A stretch of DNA of 64,000 nt from assembly GCF_018069875.1 (NCBI RefSeq), contig NZ_JAGQDF010000008.1:62001-126000 (forward strand), in the 5' to 3' direction. The translations under genes were made by a program, and so were the position numbers. Origin of the DNA: Ideonella alba (lineage in GTDB: Bacteria > Pseudomonadota > Gammaproteobacteria > Burkholderiales > Burkholderiaceae_C). How positions within the stretch are numbered: position 1 is the stretch's first letter; every line of letters begins with the position of its first letter. Positions 9,201 through 16,837 of the stretch are shown one piece after another. Below the pieces are notes generated by a model that was given only the letters and a program-made list of their open reading frames with translations, did no database searches and was not told where the DNA came from.

Positions 9201-10798
9201 GTGAAGTCGAACTGGGTGGCGCTGGCCAGCGCGTTTTCGATGTCGGCGCGGCTGCTGTTGGTGCTCAGATCGCCCACCAGGGTGTTGCTGGCGTCATAGG
9301 CCAGCAGGCGGGTGATGCCGGTGTCGGAGTTGTAGATGCCGCCCATGTGCAGCGTGTCGCTGTCGTCGCCGCCATCCACGCTGCCCCAGGCCTGGGTGAT
9401 CGTGTCGTCACCGCTGCCGGTGTCGACCGTGCCTTGGTCGATGGCCACCCAGTCGTTGCCCGCACCGGTGACCAGGTCGTCGGCGCTGGAGCCGTTGCCC
9501 CGGTTGTCGATCGTGTCATTGCCGCTGCCGGTGCGCAGGATCAGGCGCTCGAAGCCCGAGACGCTGATGCCGTTGACCGTTTGCGCGCTGGCGGGCGTGT
9601 TGACCCAGCTGATGTCGCTGCTGGCACCGGACCAGTCGGCGTAGAAGCTGTCAAAACCGCCATTGCCGGCGTAGCTGTCGCCGTCGCCCCGGGCGACGAT
9701 CAGGTCGGCGGTGTTGCTGCCGTTGACCGTCCAGTGCTCGATGTTGGCGGTGTGCAGCTGGGTGCGCCAGCCGCCGCTCCACCAGCTGGTGAAGTCGAAC
9801 TGGGTGGCGCTGGCCAGCGCGTTCTCGATGTCGGCGCGGCTGCTGTTGGTGCTCAGATCACCCACCAGGGTGTTGCTGGCGTCGTAGGCCAGCAGGCGGG
9901 TGACGCCAGTGTCGGAGTTGTAGATGCCGCCCATGTGCAGCGTGTCGCTGTCGTCCCCGCCATCCACACTGCCCCAGGCCTGGGTGATCGTGTCGTCGCC
10001 GCTGCCGGTGTCGACCGTGCCCTGGTCGATCGCCACCCAGTCGTTGCCGGCGCCGGTGATCAGGTCGTCGGCGCTGGAGCCGTTGCCCCGGTTGTCGATC
10101 GTGTCATTGCCGCTGCCGGTGCGCAGGATCAGCCGTTCCACGCCGGCGACCTGGATGCCGTTGACCGTCTGGGTCAGCGTGGGCGTGTTGACCCAGCTGA
10201 TGTCGTCCGTCGCGCTGGACCAGTTGGCCACGAAGGTGTCGAAGCCACCACGGCCGTCGAAGGCCACCCCCTTGCTGCCGCGGGCCAGCAGCAGGTCATT
10301 CGAGTCGCTGCCGGTGACTTGGAAGTGCTCGACGCCTTCGACCTGGTGCTGGATGTTCCAGGAGCCACCGCTCCAGCGCATGAAGTCGAAGCGCACGCCG
10401 GCCGCGTCGGCCGCCTCGATCGTGGCGCGGTCGGACTGCCAGGTCAGGTCGGCGATCTGGTCGCCCGCGCCGTCGCGCACCACCAGCCGGGTGAAGCCGG
10501 TGTCGGAGTTGGCCAGCGCCAGTCCGGCCAGATCGTCACCCGACTCGTCCTGGATCAGCGTGTAGCTGGCCGAGCTGGTCAGGTACTGATCGTCGCCACT
10601 GCCGCCCAGCAGCACGTCGAAGCCCTGGGTGGACAGCAGGGTGTCGTTGCCGCCCAGCCCCCAGATGACGTCGTTGCCCGAGGTGTCGCCCAGGAAGTTG
10701 TCGTCCTCGGTGCCGACGATGTTGTCCATGGGACCGACATCGGCGGCGCCGAACAGGCCGTTGGCGTCGAACTGCCAGGAAGAGCGGGTGGTGCGCAT
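6260..10798 (-). CDS. large RTX-type repeat protein, probably secreted by a type I system
   Basis: 1512 residues, rich in G, D, N, S and T. The N-terminus (residues about 25-75) and a C-terminal block hold RTX-like nonapeptide motifs (GTEDDNFLGDTSGNDVIWGLGGNDTLL; GMAGNDLLLGNAGLDQLNGGAGADTLRGGADNDRL) expected to bind calcium as beta-rolls. The centre is a tandem array of ~196-residue units containing NSDTG-TRLLAYDA, ENALASATQFDF, ARG-G-SYAGNGGFDSFYADWSGAS, SGFERLILRTGSGNDTIDNRG and TGAGNDW. The C-terminus ends in a hydrophobic beta-rich stretch typical of type I secretion substrates. There is no classical signal peptide and no type I exporter in the window. A strong AAGGAG ribosome site precedes the ATG. 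Role (adhesin, surface layer or other) unknown. Confidence 0.8.
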   Translation of the reverse strand: MRTTRSSWQFDANGLFGAADVGPMDNIVGTEDDNFLGDTSGNDVIWGLGGNDTLLSTQGFDVLLGGSGDDQYLTSSASYTLIQDESGDDLAGLALANSDTGFTRLVVRDGAGDQIADLTWQSDRATIEAADAAGVRFDFMRWSGGSWNIQHQVEGVEHFQVTGSDSNDLLLARGSKGVAFDGRGGFDTFVANWSSATDDISWVNTPTLTQTVNGIQVAGVERLILRTGSGNDTIDNRGNGSSADDLITGAGNDWVAIDQGTVDTGSGDDTITQAWGSVDGGDDSDTLHMGGIYNSDTGVTRLLAYDASNTLVGDLSTNSSRADIENALASATQFDFTSWWSGGWRTQLHTANIEHWTVNGSNTADLIVARGDGDSYAGNGGFDSFYADWSGASSDISWVNTPASAQTVNGISVSGFERLILRTGSGNDTIDNRGNGSSADDLVTGAGNDWVAIDQGTVDTGSGDDTITQAWGSVDGGDDSDTLHMGGIYNSDTGITRLLAYDASNTLVGDLSTNSSRADIENALASATQFDFTSWWSGGWRTQLHTANIEHWTVNGSNTADLIIARGDGDSYAGSGGFDTFYANWSGASSDISWVNTPASAQTVNGISVSGFERLILRTGSGNDTIDNRGHGSSTDDLVTGAGNDWVAVGQGTVDTGDGDDTISQAWGSVDGGADSDTLAMGGVYNSDTGYTRLIAYDASNTLVGDLNYTSSRASIENALASATQFDFTSWWSSGWRTQLHAANIEHWTVNGSNTADLIVARGDGDSYAGNGGFDSFYADWSGASSAISWVNTPASTQTVNGISVSGFERLILRTGSGNDTIDNRGNGSSTDDLVTGAGNDWVAVDQGTVDTGSGDDTITQSWGSVDGGDDSDTLTIGSLYNSDTGYTRLLAYDAGGALLGDLNYGSSRGDIENALASATQFDFVRWSSGWQTQLHAANIEQWSITGSATNDLIVARGQGGSYAGNGGFDSFYADWSGASSGISWVNTPATTQTVNGTSVSGFERLILRTGSGNDTIDNRGNGSSTDDLVTGAGNDWVAVDQGTVDTGSGNDTITQAWGSVDGGADTDTLTIGSLANSDTGYTRLLAYDAGGALLGDLNYGSSRAAIAAALAGATQFDFVRWSSGWQTQLHVANVEQWSITGSATNDLIVARGQGGSYHGGGGIDTFYADWSTSTSAVILGSTELPNSVQWSGFERSLITGSVWRDQLDLSANSGSDDVMAGAGNDTISGIGAGDTVTGGTGSDVYQVTASGAVLVEDAGGGIDEVWSTVNFTLGDNFESLRLQGSAALEGTGNARANEISGNVGDNLLRGMAGNDLLLGNAGLDQLNGGAGADTLRGGADNDRLVGGAGVDQFVLEASAAANGLDKVLDLQAGIGGDVVDLSAFFGPAGATALDGNPGGGTSLDALAPPLTLSGQHLFAVAGDFGADGPSAKELATLLQGTRVDDGSHQVILVQDLLSGQGHLFFVEERTGDGNNRLQASELHEVAQLTLEGGLPSSALWAENFLLPAIGG
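7200..10515 (-). repeat. in-frame tandem array of ~588-bp repeats
   Basis: The marker encoding GNDTIDNRG recurs with its codons at about 7741, 8326, 8914, 9502 and 10090, so periods are 585, 588, 588 and 588 bp. The middle copies are nearly identical at DNA level, including synonymous sites. The outermost unit at each end is more divergent and the last is only partly preserved. Boundaries given are approximate. Confidence 0.85.
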
Positions 10799-11032
10799 GG
10801 TGGACTCCTTGTGTCCGGTTCACGCCGGATCCGTCACCCCAGCGGCTCACGCCCCCCTAGATCGAAGCCAGATCGCCAGGCCCGGTTCCCAGGGAGACGG
10901 AAGGCCGCGACCATCCGCCCCCCCACGACTGTGGCCTTGGCGCCGCCACTCTGCCGGCACAGACTGCGACCGTCCGCTGCGGCTTTCAGCGCGGCGGCGA
11001 GCCCTACCCACGATGTTTCCAGGAGTACCCTC
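10799..11032. other. divergent intergenic region between the RTX gene and a small secreted protein gene
   Basis: 234 bp with no supportable gene. It must contain the promoters of both divergent genes, but no convincing -35/-10 pair was found by eye. Each gene has a good ribosome site at its edge (AAGGAG for the RTX gene, AGGAG at 11021 for the small protein). Confidence 0.5.
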
Positions 11033-11524
11033 ATGAAGACCTTCACCCCCGCCCTGGTGGCTGCCACCGCCCTGCTGAGCCTGTCCGCCTGGGCCGGCTC
11101 CGATGTGTCCAGCGCCAAGGCCAATGTGCAGCCCCAGGCCTTCACGGCCGGCCTGAAGCTGCTGAAGACCTACTTCGAGACCAACAATGCCAATGGCACC
11201 GCGCTGGTCTCCGGCTTCAACCCCTATGGCAGCACGCAGACCGTCAACTGCACTGCCACGGCCGGCTGCTTCATCATGGTCAACGCCAACGCCCAGGTGG
11301 CCGGTGTGGCCACCGTCAACCCCTCGGCCATCGTGATCAAGGTGGACGGCGCGACGATCAACGCGCCCTTCAACACCCCGGTGTCGACCACCAGCTTCAC
11401 CGTGATGACCTACCAGACCGGCATTGCGGTGGCCACCGGCAGCCACACGGTGACCATGGAGGTCTATGTGTCGAACCCGACCACGCTGCACCGCTACAAC
11501 ACCGAGGTCAAGCTGTACAAGTGA
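11033..11524 (+). CDS. small secreted protein of unknown function, paralogue A
   Basis: 163 residues with a clear signal peptide (MKTFTPALVAATALLSLSAWA, cleavage before GSDVSS). The mature part is small, rich in T, V, N and A, and has a cysteine pair inside YGSTQTVNCTATAGC. The spacing suggests a beta-sandwich with one disulfide, but this is inference. The gene at 13659 is a paralogue: same length class, the same motif, and similar ends (HRYNTEVKLYK here, HNFNTEVRLLKK there). AGGAG lies 7 bp before the ATG. I do not recognise a named family. Confidence 0.75.
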   Translation: MKTFTPALVAATALLSLSAWAGSDVSSAKANVQPQAFTAGLKLLKTYFETNNANGTALVSGFNPYGSTQTVNCTATAGCFIMVNANAQVAGVATVNPSAIVIKVDGATINAPFNTPVSTTSFTVMTYQTGIAVATGSHTVTMEVYVSNPTTLHRYNTEVKLYK

Positions 11525-11531
11525 GTGTCCC

Positions 11532-11551
11532 GGCTGCGTGAACACGCAGCC
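11532..11551. terminator. first hairpin downstream of paralogue A
   Basis: Perfect arms GGCTGCGTG/CACGCAGCC around AA, starting 7 bp after the stop codon. No T-tract follows. It probably works together with the longer hairpin just downstream. Confidence 0.5.
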
Positions 11552-11571
11552 TGACACACACCCGGACAGGA

Positions 11572-11602
11572 ACACGGCGCCCCGCGGGGCGCCGTGTCTG
11601 TT
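11572..11602. terminator. bidirectional terminator between convergent genes
   Basis: A 26-bp perfect palindrome with arms ACACGGCGCCCC/GGGGCGCCGTGT, followed by CTGTTTC. It lies between the stop of paralogue A and the stop of the convergent peptidase gene, so it can serve both. Confidence 0.7.
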
Positions 11603-11619
11603 TCAGGGGTTCGGACCGA

Positions 11620-13386
11620 TCAGCGGCTGCCCTCGACAAACTCGCGGATGAATTCCTCGCGGTCCAGCTGGCGCATCGGCGACTCGATCGTCGCCGCCGA
11701 GATCGGGCCCACCGCCTTGACAGACGCCAGGCTGCCCAGGTCGCCCAGCAGCGGCATCGTGACCGAGGAGCGCTGCGTGTCCACCGTCACCGTCACCGGC
11801 TGGTAGGCGATCAGCGGATTGGCCTGCTCGGCGCTGATCACGATGCCCAGGTTGTGGGCGGTGGCGAAGATGCGGTCATCGGTGTTCAGTGTCCAGCTGA
11901 TCGTGTACCACTCGCCCGGCACCAGCGTCTTCTTGATCGACAGCGACCTGTGGTGGCCCACGTCGGCCATGGTGCGCGTGACCACATAGGCCGAGCTGCC
12001 GTTGTAGTCGACCACCCGCGCCTGCAGGCCGGCCGTGGGCTGGTTGACCTGCACCCGCAGCGTGACCGTGGTGGTGCCCGCCAGGCGCAGCGGCGCCGCC
12101 AGCGCATTGGACAGGAACACCAGACGGTCGCTGCGCGCCTGCGTGGGGTTGCTGACGATGCTGTCGGTCGAATAGGCCGAGGACTGGGTGAAGCTGAGGT
12201 AGCGCTCGGCCGTACCCACCGTGGCCGATGCGGTGCTCAGCGCCGGTGCCCGTCGGGCCAGCGGCGCGCTGAGCTTGAGCGTGTGCATCGTCGTGCCTTC
12301 GGGCGGCCAGGTGGCGTCCGTCGACCAGGTGCCGTTCTCGCGCTGGATGATGGCCTGCGGCGCGGTGGGGATGCCGTTGTCCAGGCCCTGCAGGTAGTGG
12401 TCGAACCAGGCCAGCAGCGGTGTCGTGTAGGTGCTGCCGAACGAGCTGTAGGGCTCAACATGCTGGCCCTGGTGCAGGAACAGGCGGCGCGCCACGCCGT
12501 GGCGGGCCAGCTCGTCCCACCACAGCCCGAACTGGCCGGTCTTGACGTTCTCGTCGGTCAGGCCATGCACCACGAAGACACTGGCGGTGATCTTCGAGGC
12601 ATCCAGCCGGAAGTCGCGCACCGACCACCACCGGTTGTAGCTGCCGCTCAGGTCATCCGACCGGGCCTGCAGCTCAGGCGTCAGGTTGCTGCAGGTGCTG
12701 CTGTCGAAATTGCTGACGTACTCGTGCAGGAACCTGACATGCTCGGTGTAGTAGGGGATGCCGTGGCTGCGGGTGTAGTCGTACCAGCTGGAAATGGCCG
12801 CCACCGGCACGATGGTCTTCAGACCCTTGACTCCCGTCGAGGCCACCGCATTGGCGATGGTGCCATCCCAGGACACACCGATCATGCCGGACTGGCCGTT
12901 GGTCCACTGCGTGGCGTCGGCCGTGCTGCCATCAAGGTAGCGGCCCACGGCCCGGCCATTGGCCCAGTCGATCACTGCCTTGGTGCCCTTGACCTCGAAG
13001 TCGCCACCGACGTCATCGCAGCCGGTGGAGAAGTCGGTGCCCGGCAAGGCCACCGTGGCCACTGCATAGCCGCGGGTGGAGAAGAAGGCCGGCTCCCAGG
13101 CGCCGCGGCTGCGCTTGAAGTAGTAGGGCGAGGCGTGGATGATCAGTGGCAGGCGCACGCCCGGCGCGGTCTCGGGCCGGGTGATCTCGACCCGGATGGT
13201 GTCCACCACGCCGTTGTTGTCGCGGTCGAAGCCCGTATCGACCAGCACCGTTTCCTTGATCGCGTTGGCGAAGTAGGGCACGGTCCGCTGGCCCTGCACC
13301 CAGGGGCGCTCGGCTGCTGTCGCGTGGCTGGCCAGCCACAGCAGCGGGGCGAGCAGGGCGGCCAGGGGCTTCGAGAAAGGGGACAT
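11620..13386 (-). CDS. exported X-Pro dipeptidyl-peptidase family (S15) hydrolase
   Basis: 588 residues with a signal peptide (MSPFSKPLAALLAPLLWLASHATA). It is an alpha/beta hydrolase of the CocE/PepX type: an N-terminal catalytic domain with nucleophile S172 in GVSWDGT, D278 in HGLTDENVK and H309 in HQGQHVEP, then a C-terminal jelly-roll (PepX_C) domain from about residue 370. Members remove X-Pro dipeptides or hydrolyse acyl esters, and substrate cannot be told from sequence. Because it is exported, it probably acts in the periplasm or outside. It lies between two paralogous secreted-protein genes and is convergent with the first. Confidence 0.85.
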   Translation of the reverse strand: MSPFSKPLAALLAPLLWLASHATAAERPWVQGQRTVPYFANAIKETVLVDTGFDRDNNGVVDTIRVEITRPETAPGVRLPLIIHASPYYFKRSRGAWEPAFFSTRGYAVATVALPGTDFSTGCDDVGGDFEVKGTKAVIDWANGRAVGRYLDGSTADATQWTNGQSGMIGVSWDGTIANAVASTGVKGLKTIVPVAAISSWYDYTRSHGIPYYTEHVRFLHEYVSNFDSSTCSNLTPELQARSDDLSGSYNRWWSVRDFRLDASKITASVFVVHGLTDENVKTGQFGLWWDELARHGVARRLFLHQGQHVEPYSSFGSTYTTPLLAWFDHYLQGLDNGIPTAPQAIIQRENGTWSTDATWPPEGTTMHTLKLSAPLARRAPALSTASATVGTAERYLSFTQSSAYSTDSIVSNPTQARSDRLVFLSNALAAPLRLAGTTTVTLRVQVNQPTAGLQARVVDYNGSSAYVVTRTMADVGHHRSLSIKKTLVPGEWYTISWTLNTDDRIFATAHNLGIVISAEQANPLIAYQPVTVTVDTQRSSVTMPLLGDLGSLASVKAVGPISAATIESPMRQLDREEFIREFVEGSR

Positions 13387-13658
13387 GCTTGCAACTCCTT
13401 GTCAGCGCGGAACGCTAACAGGTGCGATCGGTCTTCGCGACAGGGGAAGCGCCAGCAGCCGGATCGGCCCGCGCGGCCACCATCCCCCCTGTTTGAGGTC
13501 CCCACGGCCTGGCTTCCACAACACGCCCCCCATGTCCAGGGCATTGTTTGCACTGGTGGCATTTCCGACACTGGCGTTGGCAGATCCCGAGGCCGGAGGG
13601 CCCCGAAAGACGGGGAGGGCGCAGGGACCGGCTTCCACCGCCTACACAGGAGTCCACC
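13387..13658. other. divergent intergenic region between the S15 peptidase and paralogue B
   Basis: 272 bp holding the promoters of two divergent genes. No gene is supported here. A short plus-strand frame from 13531 begins with signal-peptide-like residues but runs out of frame through paralogue B, so it was not called. No clear -35/-10 pair or known operator was recognised. Confidence 0.45.
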
Positions 13659-14165
13659 ATGATCCGCTCGAAGACCCCGATCCTCACCCTCGCCGCCACC
13701 GCGCTGCTGACCCTGTCCTCGCTGGCGATGGCCGGCTCTGGCGCCGACAAGGCCAAGGCCCAGCCCGAGGCCTTCTCGACGCCCCTGAAGCTGCTCAAGG
13801 TCTACCACGAGGTCGGCAATGCCGGCGGCACGGCCATCCCGGCGGCCACCATCACCCAGTACGGCAGCACCCAGACCGTCAACTGCACCGCCACCGCCGG
13901 CTGCTATGTGATGGTCGTGGCCGAGGCACAGGTTGCGCCGACGGCCAGCGAGGCCTCGAGCGCGATCTGCCTGCGCGTGGACGGCGTCAGCACCGACAAC
14001 TGCCCGTTCCTGACCCGCGTCCCGACGACCGGCTTCACCAGCTTCAGCCACCGCGGTGGCGTGTCGGTGACCACCGGTACGCACACCGTGACCACGCACG
14101 TCTACACCAGCGTCGCGAGCGCCCTGCACAACTTCAACACCGAAGTCCGGCTGCTGAAGAAGTGA
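13659..14165 (+). CDS. small secreted protein of unknown function, paralogue B
   Basis: 168 residues with a signal peptide ending ...TLSSLAMA before GSGADKAKA. It shares with the gene at 11033 the motif YGSTQTVNCTATAGC, a similar N-terminal mature block (AKAQPEAF-TPLKLLKVY versus ANVQPQAFTAGLKLLKTY) and a similar C-terminus. It has a second cysteine pair (AICLRV and DNCPFL) missing from paralogue A. The start is supported by CAGGAG 7 bp upstream. Function unknown. The shared genomic position around the peptidase suggests a common role. Confidence 0.75.
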   Translation: MIRSKTPILTLAATALLTLSSLAMAGSGADKAKAQPEAFSTPLKLLKVYHEVGNAGGTAIPAATITQYGSTQTVNCTATAGCYVMVVAEAQVAPTASEASSAICLRVDGVSTDNCPFLTRVPTTGFTSFSHRGGVSVTTGTHTVTTHVYTSVASALHNFNTEVRLLKK

Positions 14166-14199
14166 TGACCGGCGCGGGGTCAGCAGCCCCGCTCCTGCT

Positions 14200-14227
14200 G
14201 CGCGGCGCCTGAGGGCGCCGCGCGCGT
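14200..14227. terminator. terminator between paralogue B and cphA
   Basis: Perfect 10-bp arms GCGCGGCGCC/GGCGCCGCGC with a TGAG loop, followed by GCGTTTC. It lies between convergent stop codons and is probably bidirectional. Confidence 0.7.
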
Positions 14228-14239
14228 TTCAGCCCGGCA

Positions 14240-16804
14240 TCAGCCCTCAGCGCAGCGCTTGGCCAGGTGGGCCAGCGCCTCTTCGACCTGGTCGACCAGC
14301 ACCAGGCACAGGTCGCCCGGCTGCAGCCGCGCCAGCGCGGTGTCGATGGCCACGAACTCGCCACGGATCTCATCCACCTGGCGGGTGCGCGCGGCGCCTT
14401 CCAGGCCCTGACGCAACAGGCCCAGGACCTCGCCGTCCTCGCGGCCGCGCTGGCAGGCGTCCTGGTACAGGATGACCTCGTCGAAGGCAGCGCCCAGGAT
14501 CTGGGTCTGCTCGCGGATGTCCTCGTCGCGGCGATCACCCGCCCCGCTGATCACCACCGAGCGGCGCTTGGCCGGCATCGCCTCGACCGCCGAAACCAGC
14601 GCGCGCATCGCATCGGGGTTGTGGCCGTAGTCGGCAATCAGCGTGGCGCCACGGTAGTCCATCACGTTGAAGCGGCCGGGCGCGCCATCGACATCGTTGA
14701 CGAAGCTCGACAGCCCGGCGCGGATCGCGTCCCAATGCAGGCCGGCGCCCCAGGCCGCGGCGGTGGCGGCCATCGCGTTCTCGACCTGGAAGCCGATCGT
14801 GCCGTGGCGGGTCAGCGGGATGTCGCGCAGCGCGATCGCCTCGCGTGCGCTGCCCTCGGCGGCCACCAGGTGGCCGTCGTCGATGTAGACGCAGCGCTGG
14901 CCCTGGGCGCGGTGCGTGGCCAGCACCGGGTGGTGGCGGTCGGCCGAGAAGTAGATGACGCCGCCCGGGCACTCGGGCGCCATCGCCACGCAGTGCGGGT
15001 CGGTGGCGTTGAGCACCGCGAAGCCGCTGGCCGCCACGTTCTGCACGATGACGCGCTTGAGCACCGCCAGGTCTTCCACCGTGGTGATGTAGTTCAGCCC
15101 CAGGTGGTCGCCGGCGCCGATGTTGGTGACCACCGCCACCTGGCAGCGGTCGAAGCCCAGGCCCTCGCGCAGCACGCCGCCGCGGGCGGTCTCGAACACC
15201 GCGGCGTCCACATCCGGGTGCATCAGCACGTTGCGCGCGCTCTTCGGGCCCGAGCAGTCGCCCGAGTCGATCTGGCGGCCGTTGACGTGCACGCCATCGG
15301 TGTTGGTCATCCCCACGCGCAGGCCGCTGGCGGCGAAGAGGTGGGCGATCAGGCGCGCGGTGGTGGTCTTGCCGTTGGTGCCGGTGACGGCCACCACCGG
15401 GATGCGGCCGTCCTCGCCGGGCGGGTAGAGGTGGTTGATGATCGCCTCGCCCACCGCGCGGCCCTTGCCGAAGGACGGCGACAGGTGCATGCGCAGGCCC
15501 GGCGCGGCGTTCACCTCGACGATGCCGCCGCTTTGCTCTTCCAGCGGGCGGATCACGCTCTCGCACACCACATCGACGCCGCAGATGTCCAGGCCGATCA
15601 TTTGCGCCGCCGCCACCGCGCGCGCCGCCACCTCGGGGTGGACGTCGTCGGTCACATCGGTGGCTGTGCCGCCGGTGGACAGGTTGGCGTTGTTGCGCAG
15701 GATCACGCGCTGGCCCTTGGCCGGCACCGATTCGGGCGTCAGGCCCTGGATCTCCAGCCTCGCCACCGCGATGTCGTCGAAGCGGATCTTGGTCAGCGAG
15801 GTGGCGTGGCCGTCGCCGCGGCGCGGGTCGGCATTGACCTGCTCGACCAGCTGGCGCACCGTGTGCTCGCCGTCGCCGATCACCAGCGGCGGGTCGCGCC
15901 GGGCCGCGGCCACCAGCTTGTGGCCCACCACCAGCAGGCGGTAGTCGCTGCCGGGCAGGAACTTCTCGACCATCGGCTGGCCGATCTCCTCGGCCGCCTT
16001 GTAGGCCAGCTCCAGGTGCTCGCGGCTGGTGATGTTGACGGTCACGCCCTTGCCCTGGTTGCCGTCCTGCGGCTTGACCACCACCGGCAGGCCGATCTCC
16101 TCGGCCACCTCCCAGGCCTCGTCGACCGAGTCGACCGGGCGGCCCAGCGGCACCGGCACGCCAGCGGCGCGCAGCAGGGTCTTGGTCAGGTCCTTGTCCT
16201 GGGCGATGGATTCGCTGACCGCGCTGGTGGAGTCGACCTCGGCGGCCCAGATGCGGCGCTGCTTGCTGCCCCAGCCGAACTGCACCAGGCTGCCCTGGGT
16301 CAGGCGGCGGTAGGGGATGCCGCGGGCCAGGCCGGCGTTGACGATCGAGCCGGTGGACGGGCCCAGGCGGACGTCCTCGTCCAGCTCGCGCAGCGCGGCG
16401 ATCGCGGCGGCGGCGTCAAAGCTGCCTTGCGGCGCCAGCGCGGCCTGGATCAGCGCCTCGGCGGCGGCCAGCGCGCGGCGGCCGACCTCCTCCTCGGTGT
16501 ACTCGACCACCACCTGGTAGATGCCGTCCTCGACGGTGGCGGTGGTGCGGCTGAAGGTCACCGGGCAGCCGGCCTGCGACTGCAGCGCCAGCGTGGCGGC
16601 TTCCAGCACATGGGCCAGCGACACCTGGTCCGGCTGGCGGCGCAGGCCGCCCAGGCCGGGGAAGAGCGCGCGCAGGCGGTCCTCGAAGCCCGGCAGCGTG
16701 GTCAGCGCGCGCTCCTCGGACGAGCAGGCGACGATGGCCTCGACGGCGGTGTGGCGGCTCCAGAGGTTCGGGCCGCGCAGGGCCCGGATGCGGGAGATGT
16801 CCAT
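14240..16804 (-). CDS. cphA: cyanophycin synthetase
   Basis: 854 residues, near the usual ~870. It polymerises L-aspartate and L-arginine into cyanophycin with ATP, in the cytoplasm. Domains in order: N-terminal domain (1-160), ATP-grasp domain with VVVKPQDGNQGKGV (241-254) that activates the backbone carboxylate, and a Mur-ligase-like domain with an intact P-loop GTNGKTTT (475-482) and ETARGG that activates the Asp side chain for Arg addition. It lies 33 bp downstream of the second synthetase gene in the same orientation, so they form an operon. No cyanophycinase gene is in the window. Confidence 0.95.
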   Translation of the reverse strand: MDISRIRALRGPNLWSRHTAVEAIVACSSEERALTTLPGFEDRLRALFPGLGGLRRQPDQVSLAHVLEAATLALQSQAGCPVTFSRTTATVEDGIYQVVVEYTEEEVGRRALAAAEALIQAALAPQGSFDAAAAIAALRELDEDVRLGPSTGSIVNAGLARGIPYRRLTQGSLVQFGWGSKQRRIWAAEVDSTSAVSESIAQDKDLTKTLLRAAGVPVPLGRPVDSVDEAWEVAEEIGLPVVVKPQDGNQGKGVTVNITSREHLELAYKAAEEIGQPMVEKFLPGSDYRLLVVGHKLVAAARRDPPLVIGDGEHTVRQLVEQVNADPRRGDGHATSLTKIRFDDIAVARLEIQGLTPESVPAKGQRVILRNNANLSTGGTATDVTDDVHPEVAARAVAAAQMIGLDICGVDVVCESVIRPLEEQSGGIVEVNAAPGLRMHLSPSFGKGRAVGEAIINHLYPPGEDGRIPVVAVTGTNGKTTTARLIAHLFAASGLRVGMTNTDGVHVNGRQIDSGDCSGPKSARNVLMHPDVDAAVFETARGGVLREGLGFDRCQVAVVTNIGAGDHLGLNYITTVEDLAVLKRVIVQNVAASGFAVLNATDPHCVAMAPECPGGVIYFSADRHHPVLATHRAQGQRCVYIDDGHLVAAEGSAREAIALRDIPLTRHGTIGFQVENAMAATAAAWGAGLHWDAIRAGLSSFVNDVDGAPGRFNVMDYRGATLIADYGHNPDAMRALVSAVEAMPAKRRSVVISGAGDRRDEDIREQTQILGAAFDEVILYQDACQRGREDGEVLGLLRQGLEGAARTRQVDEIRGEFVAIDTALARLQPGDLCLVLVDQVEEALAHLAKRCAEG

Positions 16805-16837
16805 GGTTCGACTTCTTGTGGGGCGGGTCGTGTGGTG

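Noticed and set aside
7200-10515. The repeat array considered as CRISPR or a transposon cluster
   Set aside because: Units are 588 bp, contiguous, in frame and encode one repeated protein domain; there are no short repeat-spacer units or inverted terminal repeats.
8558-11524. A 988-codon plus-strand frame opposite the RTX repeats that merges into the small secreted protein
   Set aside because: The first 800 codons mirror the minus-strand repeats; only the last 163 codons, from 11033 with its own ribosome site and signal peptide, are a real gene.
13531-13660. Signal-peptide-like short frame beginning MSRALFALVAFPTLALA before paralogue B
   Set aside because: It continues out of frame through paralogue B with Arg/His/Pro-rich nonsense and has no ribosome site.
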